NCBI GenBank assembly: GCA_008828725.1
Contig: MEHQ01002858.1
Coordinates: 89,145 to 153,144, forward strand
Direction: 5' to 3'
DNA: 64,000 bases
DNA from: Saccharina japonica
Lineage: Eukaryota > Sar > Phaeophyceae > Laminariales > Laminariaceae
Positions 20,320-30,533 of the stretch are shown piece by piece. Every line of letters starts with the position of its first letter. The first letter of the stretch is position 1. Made by a program: the position numbers and the translations under genes. The notes under the pieces are model-generated. The model made no database searches. It was not told the DNA's origin and was given only the letters and a program-made list of their open reading frames with translations.

Positions 20320-21640
20320 TTGCTAAAAGGAGCTTTGACTGTCTCAGTAAACCTGGCTTATCGCCCATGCAAATAGGAGGAGGAGCGTTTGCGAACAGCG
20401 ATGTGTTGACTGGTCAATCCCTTCACGCGAGAATTTTTATTTTTCAGACCAAAGTCACCCATGAGTGCAAACGAGAGAGTAAAGCTGAGAAGCCGGGACT
20501 GGGAAGAACACGCAGAAGCGTGTACGGACGGAGCGGTCGAGTGGGAGTCGGCTAAGGACTGGCCGAGGGCAGGCACTCGGAGCGAGCGCGCCTGAGCAGC
20601 AGCAAAAGCAGCGCGCACCGGCCGCAGCAGCACAGCACGACAACAGGAGAATCGATCTCGGCCCGGCAGTCACGACGACATCGACCCGTTTGAGGAAACG
20701 AACACTTTCTGTGCTAATTTCTTCTGTTAGACAACTTCATTCAGCTTCTGCGCGCCCGAATTGTGTGGCGTCTCGCTTGCGGTCGGGGAGGTATGAGCGT
20801 CACTGCGTTTTTGTTAGCGAAGACCGCCCGGCGCGGCCCAGGAAGTGAAAGCGCGGACCACCTCTAGAGCCTCGTTTCAATTGTTGTTGGCCGCACATGA
20901 TCCGATTGGGAAGAGCGCCCGCAATTCAATGTGAACAACTTCGCTAATCATTGTCGACTGTTTATAATGCTTCTGGGCCTAAACAAGCAGACGTCTCAGG
21001 ATAGACCTATCGCGTATATGTTGTCAAGTGGCACATGCACTGGCCTGTTGCGTTTGGCTGGTTCTTTATTCATCTCTTGAATTGAAACTGTCTTATTTTG
21101 GCAGCACTTTAGACATCGCCATGCGTTGCTCATCTTTGTTCCGGACCCCAACGGCCTAGCCGCGTTTGTCTTTTGTGTTACAGACCAGTCAGTTCAGACA
21201 GTTATAGTTAGCGCTGTATGTACGCAAATTCATGATGTGAGCATAGAGTGGGAGGGGGGCGCGTGGCGGGACGAATGCTGCCTGTGCTAGCTCGAATGAA
21301 GATGCTGGGCGTTAGTTCAGTGTTGCTGGAGCCGGACTGCGCCGATCAAAACACGTGCCTGGTGTCTAAGTGTATAGAGTTAGTTGCACGAAGTCTTTTG
21401 ACGTTGGGGTGGTATGCCATTTGCCTGCTGAGTTTTACGCTAGTCTGTTAGGCGATTCTCTGGAATGGCTCGTATCGCACTTTTCGCTGACCGCCGAGCC
21501 GGGCGCTGACGCTTGCTAAGGCAATCAGACTAAGGGCGTATCTTTAGGCAAGCGTGGAGAACGAGTTTTAATCAGTGCATGAAAAACACACACACATCAC
21601 ACAACGCACACATACTATTTACAAAGGCGGGGATTTCGTC
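20320..21640. other. No gene seen (1.3 kb)
   Basis: Unique sequence between duplicated units A and B, with few GTAC words. Possible promoter DNA for the minus-strand unit A. Only short frames. Confidence 0.45.
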
Positions 21641-23300
21641 CTGCGCGGCTGAGCAGCCCGCACTAGGCGCACTACGCCGCCTACCCTGCCCCTATAAAAG
21701 GCGGCGAACGGTATACGCGCTACTAAGAGATATAGATGTGCTTAGCTAGAAGCTCTAGGCGCGCAACAAGAGGGGACGTCCGTATTTACACAAGGTGTAC
21801 ACAGGTAGTACAGGGTGAACACCTAATAATGAAAAAACCAGCTCACAACGTGAGCGGCCATGCATGTGCTAATTACATAGACGCAGAGAATGCGTTTTAT
21901 TACTAGCTTGTCAATTATACGGCCTTTCGATCTCTCTTATTTTCTTGAAATATCCACCACATCAATGTACCATAGAGTCTGCTGTTGTTTAGATACGTCT
22001 ACCGCTACCTACGTACGAGCCGTATATGCACTGTGAGCATGTTAACGTCAGCTGCGTACGATAAACAAAAAAAGAGTTCGTGTTGTTTTTTTATGCTGCT
22101 CGGCTCTCTGCCACACATTAGTTCCTTGATAAAAGCGTGCGACTGAGCACGACCCCAACCACGGCCCTCATTGGCAGCGCCCGCGCGAGCGCGTTACGCG
22201 GAATGCACCTCGCCCCGGTACTGATATGCCCACGGATCACCGACCGCATCCGACTAATCCGGCTACTGCTGAAATACCACGCCGCAACCGCCGATGCAAT
22301 ATTTGTACTAGGGATCTAGTCACCATGCGCGATAAAATTAAAGAGATACAACTCGGTATAGTATGACTCTGCGCCTGCGTCTACTTGGGCTTGCAGGTCG
22401 GTGACGGATCATGGACCTCTATCATACTAGCTACCTATTAACCTGTATAATCAGCAGTAAGAACGGATGTCGATAGCATAAAAAAGTCCAGGGTTGCCGG
22501 TCCTCTAGATAAAGAAAGACGGAATCTTTGCTAGAGAGTTGAAAAAGGTTGGTGCGTGTAGAACAAAAAAACATCAATGGTACAGGTATCATCGGCATTC
22601 TGCACTAGCAGAACCTCGAAAAGGGGCATGAACCCCTGGAGAAAAGTGCGCAGCGCGTACCCGGAGACCATGAAGCATATGAGGGCACTGCCAAGACCTG
22701 CCTTGGGCGAGATGGCAGGGTCGGTTGAGCAGCCGATGAGGGAAATCTGTTGACTATGCACTGATCACAGGCAGGTCACTCGTGTAACAAAAAAAGAGCT
22801 GGTGTGTTGCTTATGTATGGTCGCTCTCGAGATCTTCGATCAGTACCAGTGCTTGACATGCGCGCCCAGCCGCCGCGCATCTGCCACCGCTCCGCGAGCC
22901 CCGCCACCGCCGAGACCCCTGCGGCCGTACATATCCAAGGCCCACGACCGTGTCGCTCTCCTGCGCTATTCTCATCGGCCCGCGCCTCCGGATGGCGCGA
23001 TGGCGTACTGCGCCGGGTAACGCCGGCCGGCGCGTGTGGCTCGAGGTTGCTGGCCGCGAAGCCGCCTGATTTGGATCCACCGCCGGGGGGAACGACGGGC
23101 CGCTGTCTTGGCTCTTTCAGTTCACGTTGAGCAGAAGCGAGCGGAAAGGGGTCGCGGGCAGTTGACGAGTGGCCGTTCGGCCACCGCGATGATCGCACCC
23201 GCAGTGCAGAGCGCCCGCCCAGAGATGGAAAGCCACGGGCGGATAAATGAGGGACATGAACAGACCACTGCCATACTGCTGGATACCACGCACGTATGAA
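21640..23300 (-). repeat. Duplicated minus-strand segment, unit B
   Basis: Diverged copy of unit A, about 3 kb away and in the same orientation. Contains GC-rich islands at 22.14-22.32 and 22.83-23.28 kb that may hold exons. On minus, the end near 23,280 encodes LFMSLIYPPVAFHLWAGALH, a possible membrane segment. Confidence 0.5.
22531..22746 (-). CDS. Paralogous exon copy 2, possible membrane segment
   Basis: After a minus acceptor (tagtcaacag) the frame reads ISLIGCSTDPAISPKAGLGS, then ALICFMVSGYALRTFLQGFM, a hydrophobic stretch long enough to span a membrane. SLI..DP..S.K.GLG aligns with copies 1 and 3. Function unknown. The far end may be intron. Confidence 0.35.
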   Translation of the reverse strand: MSLIGCSTDPAISPKAGLGSALICFMVSGYALRTFLQGFMPLFEVLLVQNADDTCTIDVFLFYTHQPFSTL

Positions 23301-23589
23301 TACTGTACAGATATCATCGCATATTAAAAATTACCTGGTATATGATACTCTTTTACTGCTTGCAGCGGTACTGGTACTCGTACATATAATACGTACGTGT
23401 ATATCCGCAGTAAAAGGAGCCGGTACGATAAAATTCCGGGTTGGTCGTCTACACGTACATAAAATAAACGGAATCTTGAATAATGCGGTTTGCGTGTAGA
23501 ACAAAAAAGCATGTACTGGTTGGTATGGTATGTGCACGTGACAAAAAGGGCATGGAATCCTGGAAAAATCGCAGCCCCGTGAGACATGA

Positions 23590-23710
23590 GTTGGGCACGG
23601 CCGAGACCGCCCTTGGCAGAGTAGGCAGAGCAGGGGTCGGCGAGCACGATGAGGGAGTTGCGTGTCGCCGGGTGGACGTCATCGCCAGTTATCGCGAAAA
23701 GGGCAAAAAT
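23590..23710 (-). CDS. Paralogous exon copy 3
   Basis: After a minus acceptor (gacgtag) the frame reads IFALFAITGDDVHPATRNSL, then IVLADPCSAYSAKGGLGRA. It is intact where copy 1 has a stop, and differs from copy 1 mainly at synonymous sites. Upstream words (TCTAAGAAAA on +) are also shared with copy 1. No family recognised. Confidence 0.4.
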
Positions 23711-23880
23711 CTACGTCTAAGAAAAGCTGTCGAGCTCTCTCCGAGCAGCAGCTGCAATTTTGTACATGTATTTATAGCGTGTTCAGAAAATGAATGAAAA
23801 TGCCTACGGTATGTTTTGGAATGCCTTTTGCCGCTTTGAAGTGGAACTGGTTGTGTGAAATGCCCCATTCACTGCTATTA

Positions 23881-24243
23881 TTACGGTAGTAGCAGTAGTA
23901 GTAGCACGGGGGGGTTAACCGTGTGTATAACATGACGTTCTTTTTGGCCATATCGATGCTGCATGTACCCAGTTAGTGGTTGGCCGAGGTCGATTCGAGT
24001 GGAAAGTATACCAAGTAGTCGAGAGAGGGCTGGCACAGACAGCAGACCGCCGGTACATAGCGGATCGTGCACACCTAAAATTACGTTGTAATTCCATAAC
24101 CTCTCAAGAAGCGTTCCATATGTATTAGTTGATGCCCTCATATATAGGTGGTCAACCTCTTGCAAGGCCTTGAAGATAGAAAAAACTGCGAAAATCTGGC
24201 TTGGTAGACGGGCTTCAGGAAAACCGTAGAGCTCAACACACAC
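23881..24243 (-). CDS. Hypothetical 120-codon ORF
   Basis: Intact minus frame of mixed composition (for example ARLPSQIFAVFSIFKALQEV) ending in a Leu run made by an AGT/AGC triplet tract. No family, start or splice evidence. Confidence 0.2.
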   Translation of the reverse strand: MCVELYGFPEARLPSQIFAVFSIFKALQEVDHLYMRASTNTYGTLLERLWNYNVILGVHDPLCTGGLLSVPALSRLLGILSTRIDLGQPLTGYMQHRYGQKERHVIHTVNPPVLLLLLLP

Positions 24244-24972
24244 CTCACCCCAGAAGGTGGGATTTGGCGTAGGTCGACCGCCTGTGTTCCGGCTATCAAT
24301 ACTCGTGGCCGTACACGGGGGTCAATCACTAGGGATCGTATCAGATTCGTAAGATTTTACTCTTACGTAGGCTTTCTGTCGACGCTATCGGCTCTAAATC
24401 CCAAAACCACTAAATATGTTTTATCCCCCTATTATTGACCCCGATTGTCGCGATCCTGCAGTACGAGTAGTACTCGTAGCGATTCTTGTGAAGTCGATTA
24501 TCCCCGAGTATTTATTCCGTGGGTGTTGATGTCTGCAAGATGCTTGTATAAAAGGACCGTAAGCCACCGGCGTGAGGCACCGGATGCTTTCACCTAGCGT
24601 GGGCTACTCGCGCACCCTATACCTAGAGGCTCACAAGCGTCTTGATGGCGGCGTACCTTACAGGAACACCTACTACTACTACTATTGTATATGGGACAGA
24701 GACACAGACAGATGATATCAGTAAGGGATACATGCAAATATACATACCGCGATACCCCGTCTTACCTTCGTATGCCACAGACTTACATCCCACGGTGTAT
24801 ACTGTTTCACAGTATATACATATATATATACCACCGACTTTCCCACGGCACCCCATGATATTTCACGGTATTCCACCGACCTGCGGTATCTCTCGCACTG
24901 TACGTGTACTCGTACAATGCGAGTACTCTTCCTCTCCCACCTCGACCTCTCGCATAAAAAAAAAACTAAACT

Positions 24973-25045
24973 CTTAGGAAATCAGTTCGCGGCCCCTTAT
25001 GATATAACCCGATAATTATTATATGATACCTGGTACCGGTATACT
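24973..25045 (+). repeat. 73-bp repeat, copy 1 (second at 29.4 kb)
   Basis: TTAGGAAATCAGTTCGCGGC, CCCGATAA, ATGATACCTGGTA and GGTATACT recur in the same order and orientation at 29,373-29,445. The two flank a 4.3-kb interval. Confidence 0.8.
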
Positions 25046-25054
25046 AATGCATTC

Positions 25055-25475
25055 TATCTCCCTACTACTGTGGATCATTTAATGTAAGTATTGTGTTGGA
25101 TGAGGCCTCCTGCACCGGCAGGGAGTCCTTGCCTGGTATGTCCCCCGACGCTGAGAGGACGCTTGACCGACGTATACTCAGCGCGCGGTTAGTACCTGTT
25201 AATTATCTGGGTACAAAAACCTGTGAATCACTGCCGGGTGGGTGGGACGGTCTCAAGAATTTCGTGACCAACTCTGCTCACGAGTTTTCGGGAGCGAAGA
25301 GGAGGGACCTCTCTCGGATACCAATTCTACGACTTTCTGGTCGAATCCGTGGTTCCATTATTTTGGATCCTCCGATGCAATCGCCATTTTTACTATTGTA
25401 TTTTATCTCCCTACCGTGGATCATTTGATGCAAGTATTGGACTGGATGAGGCCTCCTGCGCCGGCCCGTGGTCCC
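25055..25475. repeat. Direct repeats of about 80 bp, 340 bp apart
   Basis: TATCTCCCTAC, GTGGATCATTT, AAGTATTG and TGGATGAGGCCTCCTGC occur at 25,055-25,135 and 25,395-25,475. Confidence 0.8.
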
Positions 25476-25479
25476 GCCC

Positions 25480-26870
25480 ATACTTAACTGTTATTGCACG
25501 GCCAAGAAACGGGTTGGCGTGCTTATATTCCACAAGTGTGTGTACTTGTAACCATTTATTACTAGAATCAGCCGCCGCCGCTACGGCCGTTGCCACCGCT
25601 GCGGGCGGCAGGGGCACGGGTGCGGAGCCGATCGGGGTCGGGTGGCGCCCGGTAGAGCCGGTCTGCCGCGGGGCATACCGAAACCGGCATAGTCGTGAAG
25701 ATCTCAAACGATATCATCATCATCATCACCATCACCACCGAAGCGTAATATATATTAAGGATCTTCAAGATTCGTATTTTTTCCTCGTGTCTTCGTCAAA
25801 AGTTTTTTTCATGCCCCAAAGTACAAATGTCTTCCCGGTGATCAATCAGATGAAAGTTCGAGTCGATTCATTTCTTTCGTTAATACGGGCCCTTTATGAT
25901 GAATGATTGAACAAATTCGCCAAAGACATTCGACAATTCCACAACAATGATGTCAGGTCAAGCAAGGCAAGCTTACGCTGTCAATGGTATAGGGCCGAGT
26001 ATTAACACTAAAACCTAGTAGTATGGTGTCAGTCCAGGTGCTGTCTGTCAAATGGTTCAAGGTGCTGTGTCGTGACATCTTTGCTTCGAGGACGGTGAAT
26101 AGGAGAGGGAGCTGAGGGGGAGAGAGGACGGAGCTGAGGGGCAGAGAGGAAGGAAGGGTGACAGGGATGGGGCGGAGGGAGGGACGGAATGCGGGAGAGG
26201 GAGAGGGCGAGCGAAGGAGGGTGGGAAGGAGGGAGGGAGGGAGCGAGAAAGCGAGACTGGGACGGAGGGAAAAGCCTTCGCCACCTGATCACTCCCAGCA
26301 CAGACAAATGCGTGACGCTGCCCGAACATGAATTTCATTAATCCGATTCCACTTGAAATTAGACACTGGCCTCGGGCTGCTGCTAGACCCGCCACTCCGC
26401 GACTGCTGCTGCTTGGCTCGCGGATGCTGGCAGCCAACCCTGACTACTCTACACACAGGGCACCCCATTAGGTATGGTTTGGACCATGACGATTGCCTCC
26501 TCGAGGGCTACCGACCTGTTGCGTGCGGTGCGGGTGTAGCAGTTTTGAAAGAAATTTGTCTGTGGGGGACCCTAGACTGACTCCCAGGGGACAGACAGAC
26601 AGACAGACAGCTTTTTCGAATTGGTTCCAGAGACCACAAGTTACACTTGTGGAACTGTTACGTTGCATTGTCTCTGTAGTTGACCACTGGTTAGTGTGAT
26701 ATGTTCAGGGTGAGGACACGGGGTATCCCTTGCCAGGTTTTCTTTTTGGGCAGTACTCGTTGGTACTCACGTGTGTTGTTTGCTTAGAGATATAGAAGAA
26801 GAGCGGACTTTATTCCTTTCTGCACGATGAAAGACTGAAAGGAAAGGCTGAAGGCTCGAGTTGCCTCGCC
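25480..26870. other. No gene recognised (1.4 kb)
   Basis: Contains a short GCC-rich island (25,570-25,680), a CAT/CAC triplet run (25,712-25,738), GGGAGA-rich DNA (26.1-26.27 kb) and a (ACAG)n tract (26,592-26,610). Frames here are repeat by-products. Confidence 0.45.
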
Positions 26871-27057
26871 TTAGAAACCCCTGGTTTTCCATCTAAGATA
26901 CGCCTCCCAAGTACTACAAATACGACCCCAATACCTGTTACCAGGTAATACCGGAATTTCCACGCCATTCAAGCAGTAACATGATACTAGCCCACTCTGA
27001 TGAGCCGTATATGCAGAAATATGATAACTTAATGGAAACCCCGATTCCACGAAAAAC

Positions 27058-27588
27058 ATGAGTCGAAGATGCGGCTCCTCAAAACCCACTCCCACACCTC
27101 TGAACGGCAAGGCTACAAAGCCGACAAAGGAACGTCAAAAAAAGAAAGGTTCGAACCGAAAGTCATGCATGAGTAGTACGTTTTACATAGGCCGCCCCCG
27201 GGCTCGCGAGCGGAGGGGGGTCGGCATAACTAATAAGGACGGAAAACTAAATACTCCAAAACTCCGCAAGACCCGGCCCAAGACATCCAGAAAAACGTGT
27301 TATGTGCCACAATTGAGTGGCCCCATTACCCAGACCAGCCCTAGCACTGAGCGGGGGAGTAGGCAGGACGAAATACGAAAGGATACCCCCCCAAACCGCC
27401 CCAAAACAAATCAGAAAGCGCTAAGGGAATACCGAGAAGAAAAAACAGCCCGACCCGAAAGCTCGGTCAGGCGCAGAGTTGTCTCACCCAAACCTCCTAA
27501 ACATTGGACCAATCCGTTCCCGCAGAAGGTGCGAAATCATTTTAAAACTCAGGCGACAGTGGTAGCTCGCTATGTAGTGTCGTCGTAA
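27058..27588 (+). CDS. Hypothetical basic protein, 176 residues
   Basis: ATG 27,058 to TAA 27,588, no introns needed. Very rich in Lys, Arg, Thr, Ser and Pro (KPTKERQKKKGSNRKS near residue 22), so likely disordered and nucleic-acid binding. The C-terminus turns hydrophobic (TQATVVARYVVSS). It leads a close-packed series of + strand ORFs in DNA poor in the GTAC words typical of the flanks, between 73-bp direct repeats. It might be part of an unrecognised mobile or viral-type element. No family can be named. Confidence 0.4.
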   Translation: MSRRCGSSKPTPTPLNGKATKPTKERQKKKGSNRKSCMSSTFYIGRPRARERRGVGITNKDGKLNTPKLRKTRPKTSRKTCYVPQLSGPITQTSPSTERGSRQDEIRKDTPPNRPKTNQKALREYREEKTARPESSVRRRVVSPKPPKHWTNPFPQKVRNHFKTQATVVARYVVSS

Positions 27589-27729
27589 TGGTAGTTCTGG
27601 CCACGTTTTCTCTTGCTATACCGTGCACTTCCTCACTAGGGGTGGCCTCGATGTAGTATTTGGCTGCCGACTTTGTCTCCCAGCCTTCAATTTTAATTTA
27701 CTCGTCCCCCGCCTTCCCGGCTAGAGATT

Positions 27730-28026
27730 TTGCAGAGGGAGCCTCCCACGCGACAACTAGTGCACCGTGAGGGTGCTCGGCAGCTCTACCGCCCGCAAAG
27801 GGGCTTGAAGAGTGGTCGTCATACGGGCTACGGAGAGTGGCAGACTGCCCCGGTCGCCTTCAGCCGAAACCACGGTGAAAGTATGCCCGGCGGTCAAATC
27901 CCTAATATACGCTATGCGGCAGAGATGTACGCCATGACCTCCCTGCCCGCGCAAATCGCCTGGCAGACCCGATCTGTTGACGCTACTACAGCCTCGGTAG
28001 AAACCCAAAGCGTCTTACCAAATTGA
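27730..28026 (+). CDS. Hypothetical 98-residue protein (tandem copy A)
   Basis: + strand frame 140 bases after the basic ORF. The segment TAPVAFSRNHGESMPGGQIP aligns with QALVTFRRKHGGGNAGGLL of the next ORF, sharing A-V-F-R-HG-GG, with several synonymous codon changes. This suggests a diverged tandem coding duplication; upstream of that block the frames are offset by an indel. Confidence 0.35.
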   Translation: MQREPPTRQLVHREGARQLYRPQRGLKSGRHTGYGEWQTAPVAFSRNHGESMPGGQIPNIRYAAEMYAMTSLPAQIAWQTRSVDATTASVETQSVLPN

Positions 28027-28029
28027 ACT

Positions 28030-28341
28030 TTGAAAATCAAATCCTTTGACTCTAGGAGCTGTAGTATGTGCGGCCCTACTCTTCACCATCTGGTCCACAG
28101 CCGTCCCGGCCAACCCTTTGCTGAGGCAGCCTCCGATGCAAAAGGAGTACATCATTGTGTGGGACTCGGCAGCTCTGCTGCCGCAAATGGGCTCGCAGGG
28201 TGGACCGTTATACGGGCTGAGGGCAGAGGTAGGCAAGCCCTGGTTACTTTCCGTCGCAAACACGGGGGGGGAAATGCCGGCGGTTTACTAAGACGCTGGG
28301 GACTTTGGACCTGCGACCCCAACGTAAACGAAACGTCGTAA
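28030..28341 (+). CDS. Hypothetical 103-residue protein (tandem copy B)
   Basis: Starts three bases after the stop of copy A in the same frame class. Shares about 70 percent of bases over some 130 positions with copy A, including the HG...GG block. A second + frame here (ending MPAVY) overlaps, so the true frame is not certain. Confidence 0.33.
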   Translation: MKIKSFDSRSCSMCGPTLHHLVHSRPGQPFAEAASDAKGVHHCVGLGSSAAANGLAGWTVIRAEGRGRQALVTFRRKHGGGNAGGLLRRWGLWTCDPNVNETS

Positions 28342-28762
28342 CCCATACGCATCGGAAGAAACCAACGAGGCTATATACATCGCTCGTTAGAGAGATGCGC
28401 GCAGCCAGCGAGGCAGCCACCTTTGCACGCGACAGCACGAGGTACTTCAACATAGGGGCTGCCTGATTGAGCCGAAACCCGACCTGGTTCCGCTCCTCGG
28501 ACACGTAGGAGAGGTACGAATCTACTAGTTAGTGGGCTCGACAAGGGCAAGCCGTTCTTGCACCCTCTTATTACTTAATAATGTCTTTTCCCTGTGTGTC
28601 CATGAAACAGAGGGAGTCGAAGACATCGTCCGGAGTAGCTGTCTTCCGAACCTCGGCATCCTGCCGAGATAACGAGGAGAAACGCGCCAAACGTGTCGGC
28701 TGCCCGACCTTTTCTCACTTGCTCGGGGGGTCCCTCTGTCGCCGCCAACGCTTGGATACGAC

Positions 28763-29095
28763 GTGCCTACATTCAGATCTATATATGCTTCTACGACAGG
28801 GGTTACATTGCACGACATTTTGACACGCGGAACAACACGCAAACCGCACAAGGTCCGGGGCCGTTGCGACCCTGCCAACGGATGCAGCGCCCTGAGTAGG
28901 ACACCTGCTGCCCTCGTTCTGCGTGAGATATACACAAAAACAAATGGGCCATGTGACTCGGTGAACGATCGAACAGAGGGCAAGTGTGCACGCCATTGTA
29001 TTCAAACTTTAAGCGAAAAGGGCAAAACAGACCAACACAGTAGTCGACGCGGCCGTAAACAGCGGTCAGGAGGAGGGTCGAAAAAGGTGGGGTGA
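28763..29095 (+). CDS. Hypothetical 110-residue protein with basic tail
   Basis: ATG 28,763 to TGA 29,095. Ends SSRRGRKQRSGGGSKKVG, a Lys/Arg-rich tail like the leading ORF of this block. A 152-codon minus frame overlaps it (28,525-28,983), so the call is tentative. Confidence 0.3.
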   Translation: MPTFRSIYASTTGVTLHDILTRGTTRKPHKVRGRCDPANGCSALSRTPAALVLREIYTKTNGPCDSVNDRTEGKCARHCIQTLSEKGKTDQHSSRRGRKQRSGGGSKKVG

Positions 29096-29372
29096 GAGGC
29101 GGAAGAGTGGTCAGGTGGAGTCAGGTAACAACCCTACGAAGCGATCTTAGCCACTCTCGTGCCACCGTGTCCATAAAGAATGGACCCCTTTGCACCCAGC
29201 TCCACCGCTACAGGCATTGGAGCCAAACGTCGGCGACAACCTAGAGCGCAATGTGGAAGAGAGGATGTAAGTTTTGACGAGTATCTATTTGCGACCATAC
29301 GAAATACCGCGAGCACATATTAATAGTAGTACGTAGAGCGCTGCGATATATAGAAGACCGTTCAAACTATAC

Positions 29373-29445
29373 TCTTCTTAGGAAATCAGTTCGCGGCCCA
29401 TATCACCCGATAACTATTCTATGATACCTGGTAGTACCGGTATAC
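29373..29445 (+). repeat. 73-bp repeat, copy 2
   Basis: Second copy of the repeat at 24,973-25,045, same orientation. Confidence 0.8.
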
Positions 29446-30533
29446 TTTATCATAAGACGGAACGAAATTGAAAAATTGGGCAGAGTCACGCTTGTGGGGC
29501 CATTTGTGAGTGGGCAAGAACAGACCGACAGACGGACAGACAAGAAAACATTTTCCGTCGTGGAGACTACTACAGCAGTGGGAAGACCAAACACTGTTAC
29601 CGGTACGTACAACAGAGTAGTACGCCCACTGCGTATTGAACGTGCGAATAAATATACGAGCACCCACAAGAAGTGCCAGAGAAAACTCCAACGTTTTCAG
29701 TGTGCATGCAAAATCATACACATACTAAATTTAAAACTAGGACTCGTAGCCGGCCGCGACCGAGCAACGATCGAATATCATCTCATCTCGTGCAGCAGCT
29801 ATGTAGCTTGTAGAGCGCGCGCGACAACTGATATTCCACTGCTGCTGCTGCTCCACGGCCAGTAAAAACACAACAAGCAGTGGAGATCTGTGGAGAATAT
29901 GATGTTGTCTGAAAGTACCCCAGCAGCGTATACCGGTACGTGTACGACGTACGTACGTACTCCTCGTCGTCGTCTGTGATCTTGAATCTTGACAAAAAAA
30001 TCGGGAAATCGATGAGGATACCTGGTATATGATACTGCTGTGCCAGAAACTCTAGAATAGAATGTAACACGATTGCGTCAAGTGTGAACACATACGTAGC
30101 CCAACCGCGCCTACCGTCCGTACCAACACCGTGCCCCATCCCCTATCCCGGCCCCTCTGCCCCTGTCCTCTCTATCTTGTGCTCCCGTTCTTGCAGCTTT
30201 TCTGCGTTCGCGCTCCGGTTCTGCGCTATTTACGCCGCGTTTTACGGTCCGTTCGATGTTCGCATCAAATTGCCGCAATATGATTGGTCTATAACATGAA
30301 ATGTTGCGATGTTCGTTGAAGTTGCCCGGTTCGCCCGCTGAGCCTCGGCTGGGCTTCTGGCTTCTGGGCTGAAACATCACGATATAGCCAGATAGCCAGC
30401 GCAGTGCACAACTTGCACATCTGCACCCTGACTACAACAACACCACGAACCCCAACTAAACAGAGTGCCCAGGCAGCGTTCCTTAGTTGTGGCACACACG
30501 CATACCCAGTATATATATAGCGCAGCAGCAAAC
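29446..30533. other. Intergenic; upstream region of the TMEM205-like gene
   Basis: No gene seen. A pyrimidine-rich GC-moderate stretch (30.1-30.3 kb) and an AGTATATATATAG box at 30,509-30,521 precede the ATG at 30,534. The TATA-like box is only about 15-25 bases from the ATG, so its role is doubtful. Confidence 0.4.
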
